Below the pieces are notes generated by a model. That model made no database searches and had not been told where the DNA came from. It was given only the letters and a program-made list of their open reading frames with translations. The translations under genes and the position numbers were made by a program. This document shows, piece after piece, positions 12,046-25,677 of a DNA stretch of 64,000 nucleotides (positions are counted from its first letter, which is position 1; the number at the start of each line of letters is the position of its first letter). The DNA is from Gorsachius magnificus (lineage: Eukaryota; Chordata; Aves; Pelecaniformes; Ardeidae). The DNA lies in contig CM067109.1 of the NCBI GenBank assembly GCA_034008185.1, positions 34,752,885 to 34,816,884 of the forward strand, in the 5' to 3' direction.

Positions 12046-15000
12046 CTTAAACTCAAAAGGTAGGGGGTAACCTGACCTGGCCTAATTCCATTGAAGTATA
12101 TATGTACTACAGAAATGGTCTTTCAATTTTACCTCCTTTTCTCTGTCCTTCTGGTGAAAGTTGTAGGCCTTGGTTGTGCATTTTATTTTCATTACTTTTC
12201 CCCCCCACCCAGAAAATGCAAGAGCATAATGCAAGGCACTATGAAAATAAAATTTCAGCACCAGCTCTACATCTACTTGTTACAGACCAATAAACACCTA
12301 TTATGGAAGAAGGCTCAGAGAAGGTGCCCATGAAGCTCAGAGAATAATGCAGGGTGCGACTGACCACAGTTGCTGCAAAGCAGCTGACTTAATCCTAGTA
12401 CAAAGAAGACCTGAGGGTGGCCTTTGTTTTAGGTAATCATCTATCAGTAGTTGAGTGGATCAACTGGTGGTGTAAATGTTTCTCTCTGATTTCATTAAAA
12501 CAGTGTGAAAGTCTCACTATCTCAGTCAGACCAGCATGGGGGAATGAATATATGGCCCAGCCCAACACAGAGTATAAAAACCAGGCTCCTAGCAAAAAAA
12601 TTTCAAAGAGAGCTGGAGCTGGCTTCAACCCACATATGCCTTCCTGGTGACTGGGAAGGCCCAGCGTCATGACGGTGAGCATGTTATAGAGATCAGTAAT
12701 GGGAATCACACTGGCACTGACTGAACTGTGTATCGCAATTGCTATATTTTGCTAAACGTAACTTATATTTGTATTGTATTTTCAGCATATTTTGTATCAC
12801 TCTGTTAAATCAGAAGTATGATCAACTTTCTTCAGATAATAACATCAATGATCTTCAGATAAGTAAATTCTAAATATTAAAGGTAACCCTTCACACATGG
12901 AATATCTAAAAGAACCTGGTCAGAGACTTCTGGATTCTGACACTACTGTAAATCAGCACACTTCCTTTGAAATCGCACAAATAATGAAACTATGCTGAGA
13001 AGTCAGTCATATCTGAGGAATATTTCAAAGTTTCTGATTGCTTCTCCACAAATGATCTGTAATGGCACATTTTAGTTCCAGTTTGGATGTGTTCATAGAT
13101 ACAGTATTAACAGAAAAGGTAGGCTTCAGTTTGTTTTTTCAGTATACAGTCTGTGGTTGATAAATGTATATTGTATGAACAAGACAGCAAAAAGGAATTT
13201 CAATCTTTTCTGCACATTCATTTTATCATTTATGGCACAAATAAAGCTCAGCTCACTCTGTCTACTTTGGACTTCTCTTCCTTATTGATTTCATAGGTTT
13301 TAGTTCTCTAAGTATTATTGAGCATGAGTTTTTCAATCCTCTCCATTCACATAGCTGCACTCCAGACACTCATACCCTATTCTTAATAAATCCCAAAAAT
13401 ATCAACCCTTTTTTTCCGAATAATTTCAGAGCTGATGAACTGTTGAACTCTCTGATAATCTTAGTACGTGTTGGAAACACATTCTTTCTAACTTACAGTA
13501 TTTTCCTCTGGCCATTAGATGTCTGTTGGTATCCTCTGGATTCCCAGATTTAATTTCCACAAGTTAATCTGGAACCAGTAATTAAATTGGGAATACATAC
13601 CTTTAGTTTTGCCTTTAATTTTTAGCTTTTTGTTGACCAAACAAGCTCATGAAAGTATGTAAGTTGAAAACACGTGCCATTTTGTTACATTGTTTACTTT
13701 TCCCAACTCAGCTGTTGTATTCATTTGGCTGCTAATACACTGTTTTACTGAAGTATGCTATGGTTATCATTATTAAATATGACATTTCAGGGGTGATGAC
13801 CAATCTGCTTGAATTCTGGTAGCACTAATACACAGAGTTAACGACAACAGTGATACGCAAATTTTGATTTACAATTCAAGGTTGCATTCTCTCACCTCTA
13901 ATGCTTGGCAGAGATACCAACTTCATTATGAGAGAAAGTGTAGGCAGGTATAATGTGCATGTAATAGAACAAAATCTTTAGTCCTTCTAAAGTACATAAA
14001 GTACATAGAATCTTTCCAGTCACTTGGTGTTTGTCTTGTAACTGTCAGCCTTTCCATCAGTTAATGGCAGACACAAACAGTAAGAATGAAAGTGTCATGC
14101 TGTGGTTATCACCAGCATTCCTGTTAAGCTGTTCACTTATCTCTGCACTTACTTTAACTATGCAGCTGTATAGGTAGGGTACATAAATATACAGCCACGT
14201 GCACATAGATTTTTCTCTTTGGATTACAATAGCGCTCCAGCTGGCTCTACAGCAAACTGGAAATCGTTTCTCAACGCTGGTCTTTGGATGATGTTTTTGG
14301 TGTTAATGGAGCATGCAAAGCCAGTATATGCTTTCTCCTAAAATTGCTCACCCTGTTTTGTCCTGGAACAAACTGGGAACATACATCCAACCTTGTGGGG
14401 GCAATGCTCTTCTGAGGCAAGTGCTGACATCAGATGTGCTGCTGTTACACCTCTAGCATCCTGGACAAGGCAATTTAGATCACATTTTCCCATTATATTT
14501 GCCATGGTTGTGCTCCCTAGTCTTAGCATTGATGCCTGCCACTTTTATAGATAAAGTTGTTCATTTGTGCTTGAAAAGCTTCTTAAGTTGCTAACTGATC
14601 TCATAATGATAGTTTTTCAGTTCATACCATCATCAATTTTATGGCTTAGACCTGCTTAAAACCATTAAGCTCCTAGGGCATGAGTAATTTTTCTGCTTTG
14701 GAAATTATAATTAATGCTGTTTTCTTTGAGAGAAAACCATCTTACTTTTGTAACTCTATTATGAATTTATTCTTTTGCTTCATTTTTCATCTCCTATCTC
14801 TCTGCATTCATTTACTCCACGAAGTTTTACATTATAGTCCCTCATGTTTTCTCTCTGCCTGCATGCATTATGTTTCTGCAGACATTTATGTTCCAGAAAT
14901 CTATCTGTAGAATTTGCTTCTCCTTTAGTAACTGATTCCTCAAAGGCCTTTTGTTATTAGGGCTCATCAGTCCAGCAAATTCAATACCAAGCTTTTTATT

Positions 15001-17877
15001 TCTCTGTAATTTAATTTTTCTTAAGACATGCTTTTGACCTATCACTCATTCTCCTACTTGGGGAATCAGTGAAACCATACCTTTTTCTCTATCCTGCCCC
15101 TGCCAGATTGTCATTTGTATGCATTTCCCTACACTTATGAAACTGTATTTTGATTATTTGGAAATTTCATTTGTGATTTCTAAACAGCCTTTCTTCCTAA
15201 ATATCAGACTACAATATTCGAGCCTGAGACAATTTAATGTCTTCAATCAAAAAAATTTTTTGACCCCTGAAAGGATTTTCAGCTACTTGGATTCCCTTAT
15301 GAAAACTATTTGCTAATGGAAAAATAATAGCTCCCTGGCAAAGAAATTAGCACCCTCATTTTTGGCCTAACACTGAAGAAAATTTCCTTTGAAAATTACT
15401 CTGTCATTGAAAGTACCTGTGAGTTATCTTTACATATATATATATGTATGTATGTATGTATTTTTTTAAACTGGACTACATCTTCCATGGAATGACAGAA
15501 ACAGACTTTCAGTCTCTATCACATTGACTAAGGAAGATAGAGCATGTAGAAGGCACTGTCCAAGTCAGCAAATTCTGACTATGTGGGAAAATAATGCAAT
15601 GACCAGTGACAAACAAAGTTTCCAATCAGACACTACAGTAATATTTCCAATCTGAAATTTTCTAAATTTGACTTAAAGCTTTGCTTTTGCTCCACACAAG
15701 AAAAAAAAATGTGGAAATTGCATAGAATATAACTTTCCCCCAAAAATTTTTTTATTAGCTCCACCAGTTATCACTTATCTGGCCTTGAGCTCCAAACATT
15801 AATATCTTCAAAGTTCAATATGCGTGTCATGCTCACATAGTAGTAACTTCCAATGAAAGTATAAGGAGAGCATTAACTGGAAAACATTAACTTTATGACA
15901 TGTTGTTATATGAAAGTAAAGCAATTAAATCGTGTCATAACTGCATCCACTCAAATTGCAACTCTTGAACAGATGCTTTACTGCACTCAGTCTCCTTATA
16001 CTTCATTGTCATGGAAGTAAATGCAGTTTTTAAAATGAGAATTGTATAACATATATAAAAAGGACTATTACAAAGTTTATAATATCACTTTATAGACAGT
16101 TAGCTTGGTAAGTAATAATGACGAATCTCAGTTTTTCTAGTTCATTAGCAGCAACACTCTCACCCAACCTCAGATCTCCCTGTACCTGGAAAAAAAACCC
16201 AAAGTCTGGTAATTATCTGCTTAATTTTAAAGGGAGCTACATGCAGCAGAATAGCAAAGTATTCTTTTTGGTTTTAACTGGTTTTATACACTCCGTTTCT
16301 GAAGGTTTTTGTGTGGTAACTATGTGTTTCCACTTTCTAACTGTGTGCAGTTGGATAGGCCAAATAGCACTGGAGGCAAGGAATAGGAAAAGGAGATACA
16401 AGAAATTACTTTGCATAAATCAGATGTATTCAGATTGGCTGAGCTTGGTATTTAAAGATCTGATTCCATCTCATATTCAGTGTAGGGCATTCAGAGAAAA
16501 CCTTTTAGCAGAAAAGACAGGCTCCAGGGGCTGAGTCAATCTAACTGTAAGTTTGTCCCATTTACATTCTATGTTTTCTTCTGGTCCCAAGCCTGTGTGT
16601 TTAAAATTGCTCCCCTAACACTTCAATAATGTCATAATTCCAGAAATAGATTCAAAAAAGTTGGAATTACTTTCAAAAAACTGAAAGGCAAAATAGGTCC
16701 CAGCAATCTTATTTCATCTTTAGCAGAGAGCTTATTATTATAACGGCTGTGAATAATTGAGGCCCTGACAAATTCTAAAATGATCGGCCTGTTTTACTCA
16801 TGTTCCAGACAGTGACAGTATTTTAACTTTACCGCAAGAAGAAACTTACTTTCTTTTTTCTTTCATTGAAAATAGACTTTGTGAAGTGCTAACTTCATTT
16901 CTGGTTCTCAGCTAAGGTTTAAAACAACACTTTCATTCCATTTGTCAATGTGTGGACTGACATGTTTCAGATTTACATGAAGAGAAGAAATTATTTACAG
17001 CATTACAGGTCATATGGCATTAGAGATAACTTTTATTCAAAAAATAGAAATTGCACGTAATTGGGGATTTACGTATAAGTTGAAGTTTATTAGTGAACTC
17101 AAGTATATATACTTCACTCCTTTTTCTTTGCTTTTTCTTTTTCTTCTGTTTTCTATTTGAATATGAATGATTAAATATCATGTGCATGATATGATGTACT
17201 AGAAGTCTTGTCAGTCCAGTGAGTCTGTGATTGGAAAAATAGAATGGTATTTCTTTTTTGCAGTTATTAGACAGCTGAAGCTGACAAATGGAGAGACCTT
17301 TCTCCCTTGCCTGTTTTACTACTTTGAAGAGTAAGAACATCATCTACAGTACTACGCAATCTTTTTGTGTATTAGTGTAAGGTTGCAATTTATTTGCATG
17401 GCATTTCCTCACTATCAGTCTAAAATTTAATAATATATGCATGGAAGACATATTGTAAACAAGGAAGGATGGTATTAAAGAATTCATCAGTTTTATAAGT
17501 ATATTTTTATTTTCTGTTTTTTTCTGGTCTTGACTGAAAAAAAGCAGCCCTGTTCTGAAAGTTCTTATGATTATCTGAATGATTATCTGAATTAGGTCTA
17601 CATAAGAAAAAAGTAAAAAAATTGGGCAAGTAATCCATTCTAACACATTGAAAATAAAACACAATATACAATTCATCAACAAGCCAAAATGGTTAAGAAA
17701 TAGATTGGAAAAAATATATGTTTGGTAGATATAAAAAAAGACTTAGTTGTTATTTTTGGCAGAAGAGTTCAAACGTTATGTTTAGACTTTACCTAAATAT
17801 GAAGTTACTAAGCACCTGCACATTTTAAAATTCACTCAGTTGTATGTTTTCTGATTTTTTACTAAGAGCTTAGTTAT
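12046..17877. other. Gene-free AT-rich stretch
   Basis: No gene or identifiable element. A TA/TATG microsatellite lies at 15432-15460. The longest open frame starts with a true ATG at 16118 and has 138 codons, but no domain, splice structure or promoter supports it. Confidence 0.55.
15432..15460. repeat. (TA)n(TATG)n microsatellite
   Basis: Alternating TA units pass into four tandem GTAT units and then a T-run. Confidence 0.85.
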
Positions 17878-17977
17878 ATTTATTTATTTAGGTATAATAC
17901 AATATATAAATATATAAATATTATATAATTATATAATATATAAACCATATAAATAATATATAATATAAAATATAAAT
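17878..17977. repeat. TATA/TAAATA low-complexity tract
   Basis: About 100 bases contain almost only A and T in TATAAATA-type units. It directly abuts the truncated 5' end of the CR1 at about 17978. AT-rich runs are plausible LINE target sites, though slippage after insertion is also possible. Confidence 0.75.
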
Positions 17978-18768
17978 ATATTTATTTAAGTATATCAATG
18001 ACCTACACAGCAAGATCCAGTGTACCCTCAGCAAGTTTGTGGATGACACCAAGCTGAGCGGTGCAGTTGATACACCAGAAGGACGGGATGTCATCCAAAG
18101 AAACCTGGGCAAGCTGGACATGAGCCGGCAATGTGCACTGGCAGCCCAGGAGGCCAACCGTACCCTGGGCTGCATCACGAGAAGTGTGGCCAGCAGGTCG
18201 AGGGAGGTGATTCTGCCCCTCTACTCTGCTCTGGTGAGACCTCACCTGGAGTACTGCGTCCAGCTCTGGAGCCCTCAGCACAAGAAGCACATGGACCTGT
18301 TGGAGCGGGTCCAGAGGAGGGCTACTAAAATGATTCGAGGGCTGGAGCACCTCTCCTGTGAGGACACGCTGAGAGAGTTGGGCTTGTTCAGCCTGGAGAA
18401 GAGAAGGCTGTGGGGAGACCTGATTGCAGCCTTTCAGTACTTAAAGGGGGCCTATAGGAAAGATGGGGAAAATGTTTTTAGTAGGGCCAGCTGTGACAGG
18501 ACAAGGGGTAATGGTTTTAAACTAAAGCAGGGTAGCTTTAGACTGGATATAAGGAAGAAATCCTCTACAATGAGGGTAGTGAAACACTGGAACGGGTTGC
18601 CCAGAGAGGTAGTGGAGGCCCCATCCCTGGAAACATTCAAGGCCAGGTTGGATGGGGCTCTGAGCAACCTGATCTAGTTAGCGGTGTCCCTGCTCAATGC
18701 AGGGGGGTTGGACTAGATGACCTCTAGGGGTCCCTTCCAACCCAAAACATCGTATGATTCTATGATTT
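17978..18768 (+). mobile_element. CR1 LINE, 5'-truncated, with complete 3' end
   Basis: The element encodes the C-terminal part of the CR1 ORF2 reverse transcriptase (ADDTKLSG-like motif at its start, then [20 protein letters not shown] and [14 protein letters not shown] blocks). It ends in the CR1 3' tail, GTATGATTCTATGATTT at about 18752-18768. The frame is open from 18039 to the stop at 18675-18677, which is the usual ORF2 end. Compared with typical CR1 proteins, the stretch between 'IQRNLGKLD' and '[10 protein letters not shown]' is missing roughly 50-60 residues. The deletion point is near 18112-18120 and leaves the frame intact. It is far younger in appearance than the other CR1 traces in the flank. 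Confidence 0.9.
18039..18677 (+). pseudogene. CR1 ORF2 remnant (C-terminal reverse transcriptase region)
   Basis: This is a 212-codon open frame that covers the thumb and C-terminal part of the CR1 ORF2 protein. The endonuclease, the catalytic palm (including the YADD-type motif) and the normal start are absent because of 5' truncation, so it cannot be an active enzyme. The frame opens on GTG, not ATG. It also lacks an internal block normally found between the ADDTKL segment and the MSRQ segment. The frame stays open to the natural stop, which suggests a fairly recent insertion or chance survival and not selection. Confidence 0.8.
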
Positions 18769-20947
18769 AAAGGCCAAGGTTGTAGTTCATTGGCATACTA
18801 GAAGGTGAGCTATTTTTCTCAATTTTTAGGGTCTGACACAAGAGATATTCTCAGAGTATGCTTTCTTGGAAATTGTTCAAATGAAATGCAGTACTGCATT
18901 TGAAAAGTATTCTGTTGCAGTACTGTCAACATACCCAGTCTACTTTTGTATTTTTTGCATTTTGAATCTACAGTTAGATGATGGGATTAACATAAATATA
19001 ATATTTGGATTGCATTTCCTCATCAGCAGAAATTTTGCTGAAATTAAGATGCAACAATATAGCTTTAGAGCATTATTCACCCTTCAGTCTTTAATCCAGT
19101 ACCCAAAGTCCAAAGCATGGCACATGCAAGGTGACCAGGGCTGATGAGTAGATGCTTAGGATGACACTAAGATAAAATCCAAGGGGGGTATGAATTGCTT
19201 CTTCCCTTTGCAGACCATGTGGTAGGAGAGGGCCCAGAGTGAGCCAGCTTCTATAATGTTGGCTGTGTGCTGCTTTGCTTTGGCGCTTTGACTTCTTGAT
19301 GGATTCATTCAACAGCTCTTTAAAACTTTCTGTGTAAGTAATATAGAATGTTGTTTACATATCTGCACCATGAGAATGAATTGTGTCCTTCTTTAAATCC
19401 TTCCAAAGTGCAGCCCTTGAAAATCATGTGATAACTGTACCCTCCTTTTTATTACAGTGTATGCATTAGATGCATTTTTTTTTCAAATTGAAAGAACCTG
19501 ATTATGGGTTTTAGTGCTCAAAAACACCTCCTATATTTGGCACTTTTCCTTAATCTATATTTATTTCTATAAATATTAGACCACATATGCACCCTGTTAA
19601 TAATTTTAGATCATGAATAGAACTATGCCATTTGAAAAGTGTCTCCTCCTGATCTTAAATGTATCAAAAAAATAGAATTAATCTGAAGAAAACATAGAAA
19701 CATACAAATAATATCTATAAGAACTAAACAGTAGCCTAAACAGGGTACTTTAGTCTGAAATCCGTCTGAACATTCTGTGATTAAAAAAAAGCCCTATGCA
19801 AAATACAAACAAATTATTACGAATATAACTTCTGAAGTAATACAGGGGGAAATGCAGTCCACTACGTACTGCAGTGCAATGCTTGGGTCTGTCTTCCTTT
19901 ATGTCCTTGTAAGCATAGCCAAAGGTCCTGAGAACATCCCCTACTAAAGATTAAATACGTCTGGTTTTCTCTGCTGCCTATAAGGTGTGGCAGAGTCCTC
20001 TCTGAAAAAGTGCCTCATGCACCACTTTGAGTTACAAGAGAAGACAGCAGCTGTCCTACTGTTCATAGGCCAACTATAAACAGCGTAGAGAACACTCTTA
20101 ATATTGACACATGAATCACTCCATATAACATGCTTGCAAGCACTGGTCAGTATATAAAATCTAACTGTAGTGTCTGATAAATGTTTGCATGTCTAAATAT
20201 GGAAACATGTTTAAATGCTTACTATTAATCCAGTGTGTAGAGATAAGTAAGTGCGTCCACAAAGCCAGTGATCAGGAAGCTATTTCTAAAAAAATCTCTG
20301 TAATAGCCATTGCATGTATGCAGGGAAGCAGTGGTATATTTTTTCCCCTTACTGTTTTATTTAAATGAATCCAATTGCCTTTAGGTTGAAAAGCCTTGAG
20401 ATACTTCCCTGAGAACCCTGAAACACAAGCTTAGGAAATGGAGGTGATCAGGGTAATACTCCAACCATATCAGCTTTTAGAGATTCAGTTACTGCTCAGA
20501 TTTAAAAAATAAAAAAAAAAAGTAAATCTATGCAAAATCTTTCTTAGCAGGAGAAGGGATTTAATTTTTTATATGTGCCAAAGATGACTTAGGCACATTA
20601 AAGATAACTTAGTGCAGGGTATCTTCTAAAACAAAAAGTCTTTTCAAATGGTGCCTTATCCTCAGTCTTGTATGTGGCAAACTGACTTAGGTCTACTGAA
20701 GGTAAAAATTATCGGAATGGGTTCTGTTCTAGCAAACTATTATTTTGCCTAAAATGTTAAAACATTTTGAAGCGTTGAGTGATAAAATAGTTCAACCTAC
20801 CACCCAAAAGCAAAATCTATCCAGGAAAAAAGAGAACTTTAAATCTTGGCTCTGTAAAACCCTGAGAACCCTGACTGAGTCTGAAACTTCTTAAAGTGGG
20901 CTCATCTGCATGCATAATACCAGTTTAGGACAACACACATGCTTTAA

Positions 20948-20990
20948 ATTAAGGAGAATGGGACAACCTATATTAAGGAGAATGTGACAA
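20948..20990. repeat. Two-copy tandem duplication, period 24
   Basis: ATTAAGGAGAATGGGACAA at 20948-20966 recurs at 20972-20990 with one change. Confidence 0.85.
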
Positions 20991-23900
20991 TTTTTCTTAA
21001 TATTTTGCAAAATTGAGATCTCCATTTTTTCCTTTTGACTGGGCAGTCCCTGGTCGGACTTCAAAGAGTTTATCACTGCCTTTATTTGAATCCTATCTCT
21101 TGCTATTTAGTCTGCTGTAATAAATTAGTCAATTGTAGGATGTATCCTTGTATATCTACAATAAGTCCTGACAAACAACTGATTCTGCATCACAACCAAC
21201 CTGAAATTCTTTGCTTTTTTCATCAGCAGTGTTTTTTTTCAAATAGTACATTTTCTTAATGTTGCTGTTACTGATTGTGTGATCTATTGCCTCTTGTCCT
21301 GCATGCCTTGGCATTTTGCTTTGAGAACTGTACCATTTATTGCACAGACAGCTTGTTTCAGGCAGTGCTTTACCCTCCTATGTTTTCTTCTCTGATATCC
21401 GTGTTTAATTAGGTAGACTTTCTTTCTTCCTCTGCTTGCTAACAAGAGCATTTGTGAAGCACAGTTTTCACTGGCCCTGGAGATATTTGTTGGGATTTGC
21501 AGAACAAGTCTCTTTCCTCACAACAACTTTGTATGTTGCCTTTTATGTTATGTGGAATGTGGTCACTAACTTCTAGCTGTGATATTCAAATACATATGAC
21601 TTAGCTATAGTGCAGGCTTGTAGAAAGATGGGTCTGCAGTTTCACAGCGTTGCAGTTTCCCCCCCAAACCAACACTTTTACACACCAAAGAATTCTTTAC
21701 ATTTTTAATAACTTAGCATTTCGGTTTTTTTCTTGCTCCTTGTGCAATACATCATCAGTTCCTGAATCTTTACATGTGTAGGATTTTACACATCCAATTT
21801 CTTTCCACTGTGATTTGCTTCAAGAATAAAACTTTGCAGAGGCTCAGACTGACAGAGGTGGCAGGGACTGTGGAGACTTTACTTCACTTTTGCTAAGTAT
21901 TGGTTTTCTTTCTCAAGCCACATAATGGAAATGTGACATACACAAGTGATAGCAAGGGAAAAAATTCTAATTTGCTGGGCTGTGTCAAATGCCTTGCAGC
22001 ATAAGGTGTTACCTCTGTTACTGAAAACTGCTGAGTTAAACATCTACTCCTACAAGTCTCCTTTAGTTGCATGGTCCAGAAACTTGGTGAGAAAGGCATC
22101 CAAAAGATTGCCTTGTTTGGGTACTGGAAGACATCACTGGGAATTGAAGCAAGTTTAGAAGATCAAGGGACCTGATTTTCTTTTCTACCTTCCATTTGTT
22201 TTTTAAAAGAAGGCAGAAGAATCCCAGATATTCACTTTGGTTGCTGCTGTGAGACCTCCCCTCCCATTTCAACCTCATTTAAACAGCCTAGAGACCAACT
22301 GTGTAAAGGTGGGTACAGCTGCAATCAGGAACTCTGGCTTTAAATTGTTTCACTTCTCAGCAACAGAAACTCTAACGAAGGACATCATAAACACCCAACA
22401 CATTATCAGAGAGACTGGCTGACTTCTTTCACTGTATGAGAAAGGGCAGAGCAGCCTCGGACTGACTGCCCACAGAAGATCATTCCCACAGGAGACATAG
22501 AAATGCAGTGGCTGGAAGGAGAGGGCAGGTAAGTGTTCCAGCAGAGCTAAAAATGTGGTAACTGCAGGTGACTGACTGAAGTGGTGGCTTCAGTTAATGC
22601 CCGCTCGAGACCTGTGACAGAAATTGGAAGACTGCTTGACTTAATATGAAGAGGGAACATACCAAAGTTACAGTTTTTAACTAAAACGTAAAAAAATGAC
22701 TGCTTGACAAAGGAGTAAGTCTTGCAGTGTTAATTGATTAAAATGAGTTCTTTCGGAGAGAGATGATAGTAGTTGGAATACGGAGCAATTCATTTAAACA
22801 AACAGACAGATGAAACCTCTTAAAAATTACTGGACCAAGAAGAAACTTGGACATAAAAAATGAACAATGATACAATGATTTAAGTTCAAATTGGCTTAAA
22901 CAATAAAATTGTTATCCAGACATGTAAATATCAGAATCGAGGAGATGAAGATACACACAGACTGTGACAGCCAGCAATCCAGGGCATTAATTAGCACATG
23001 GAAAAAAGGTTTAAGAAATGCAGCAGAGTGATCAGCACCTATAGAGCATGCACAGCATGGGTAAGGAGAAGAACAGCTGCAGAACAAGCTGGAATGTAGT
23101 ATTTTCACTTCTACTTTCATCCGCCTGGTGGAATATAAGAGTAAGCTGTGCTTAAATACAGGACTCTACTGTTAAGCAGTATTATTCATCATGGTTATAA
23201 AAGCTTCACCTTATGAAAATGCTACTTTCACTTGAATGGTAAAGGATCAAATTCATTCTGCAGGAGTTTGAAGACATTTCCCAGCATTTAGGAAGCCATC
23301 TGTAAGGGAAAATCAAAAGCTGAAACAGAGCAAATGTGACACAATTCAATTCATTAGAAAAACTTCCTGTGCTGTAGAGCAGACAAAGCAAAACAAATAA
23401 GCAATGCAATGAGTAATTGACTGGATCTGGGGAGTCAAGACAAAGGAAAAAAACATTCTGTACACAAACCCAAAGAACTGGCAGCATGCTGGAAAAAAAT
23501 GTATCTATCGAGGACAAAAAAGGAGTGTTTGTGTGGTGTAGGATCTGTCAGTGGAGAAAGAGGTCTGTGAACACACAGTGCTTCGTCTGGAGAGTGTCCA
23601 TTTCCTCAAATTGCTTTTTGGGTTGCCTTACAGAATTTCACAGGGGAATGTAACAGAATAGCACAGCAGGGATAAGTTAACCTAGCTGAGAACAATGATT
23701 TTTTGAAGCAAGCCTGAGCTCATTCATCACTAACTTGCTTTCTTCCCCAGACTGTAAAAGTACAAAGTTGCCTGCAAATAAGCATGTTTTTCCTGAAGAT
23801 CATCACCCTGAATTCTAAAATCATTGCCCTAATAACACTGCTTTCCAAGATGTACAGTTCAATCTTAATAATCTGAGATGCTGACAGAAGTGCTAAGACT

Positions 23901-25653
23901 CCTAGAAGTGAGACACATCCAGCATTAAGCTGTCCAGGCAAAGATTTTGGGAAAGGTGCTGCTAAAGCCCTGTTGCAATGATGTGGTCAAAATAGGCTAA
24001 TGCATCACAGTTGCTTATGCAGCTGAGTGTCAATACACTGACACCGAGACACACTCCCAATATTATACTATGAAATCTGCAAGCCGTTGATTTTTGGGAA
24101 GCAAGTGCCACCTGGAACTCATCATAAATATTAAATTGTTACTGCAAAAAGGGCTTCCTAAGCCTTCCTCATCCTGAGGACACAGAATATTTCTGTGCTC
24201 TGTACCAGAGCTTAGTCTGGTAGGACCTAGCTCCAAAGCCATTTCCAGTCACTCCCGGGGGAAGATTGACGATAGTACACTACTACTACACCTGTTCTCT
24301 TCCCTCTGCTTGGCATTTTTTTGTTTTGAGGAAAGGATGTGGAGAGGAAGCACAGACCCAGACGTGGCACATCTGTGCTTTGCACTGTGGAAATTCTCCA
24401 CTGAGAGCACACAACCAGACTACAGCAATTTGCAGCAGCTGAGCAAAATAATTTCAAATGACCTGTTTCTGGGCACAAAACTATATTAATCATACACTTT
24501 TGTCTAGCCTAGGACCAAGACAGATTTTTCCAACTCTCCAGTCAGCCAAAACAAACATGTGAAAACCAGTTCTCAAAATTCTGCCCAGGTAGCTGGTGAT
24601 TTCCTGTTCAAGCACTTCACACTCAGGTTTGACCCTTTACCTGTAATTAGAGAATATTTACATCTTGTGACTTACAGCACTTTACGTTTGTGTATAAATA
24701 TATATTCCTTTCCTTCACACATTGTTATATTTCAGTCAGGGCTGAAACAGTGATTTCAAAACCAAACATTCTTTTCACTTTAATGTTAAAGTTCACAGTC
24801 TGTGATAAGCTTGGTAAATCAAATTTACTTTCCACAGCATTTCTCTGAACTACAAAAACTGTTATTGTGCTATTTGTTTCCATCAAAAAGTTATTTTTGG
24901 GTTTTGTGACATAATTTCCTTTAAAGAGCACTAAAACATAAAGTATTCTAAGCAAAAAAAAAAAAGTTCTGTGCCTTTTATTTAATGTGAATAATATTTT
25001 TAAAAGAAAAGTCTCTGAAGTTGATACAGTACTTATATTTCTTCAGATGAAAAAGTCTTAGTATTGAAAAGCTTCTAAAGGACTTCTATAACTGTGACTG
25101 GTTAAGATTTTGTATGCTTTTCCTGAGTCATCAAAATATCAAAAAAAAAGTATTTCCCTCTATACTGTCTTTGAGCAGACTACAAGTAATAGGATTAGAT
25201 TATTAATGCAATTTCTATGCAATTCATTTGTACTTTTTGTGATTTTCCAAACTTTTTAGCCTAAGAGATAATATTTAATGAAATAAACCAAGTAAAATTA
25301 GGGAATATCTTTCTTGGTATATTCTTGTTACATTTAGTGGCTTCCTATTTCGAATATAGGACTGGAAGGTAGGAGAGCTGAAGTGATACCCTAACCTTGT
25401 TGAAGTCAATCAAAATTTTAGCAACTACTTCAGCAGAGTCAGAAACTAAATCTCATATCTGCTTCATATGTCTCCCCACTGACCTAGGTGACATATGGGA
25501 AATCCCATTTCCTTGTGGGTTCTTCTTACCCTGCTTGGTGTCAGTGTCTTCTGTGTGGTCTCAGGTGGGCTTTCCCAGGGGAATTTAAGTACCTAAGACC
25601 CTGATCATCTGTGACTGCAATACCAAATCCTAGTTGGCAAAGAAATAAAACAG

Positions 25654-25677
25654 AAAAAAAAAAAAAAAAAAAAAAAA
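25654..25677 (+). repeat. Poly(A) run of 24 with adjacent AATAAA
   Basis: Twenty-four A follow AATAAA (25644-25649) by four bases. This could be simple low complexity or the 3' end of a retroposed transcript. The sequence before it (about 25450-25640) resembles no gene I know. Confidence 0.8.

Noticed and set aside
13400..13570. Possible old repeat (ACACATTCTTTCTAACTTACAG block)
   Set aside because: It has the feel of a decayed LINE segment but I could not line up two consecutive known blocks.
16118..16534. 138-codon frame starting with a true ATG
   Set aside because: No recognisable domain, no promoter or splice structure, and composition like the surrounding non-coding DNA. Chance is the simplest explanation, though it is the longest non-repeat frame in the flank.
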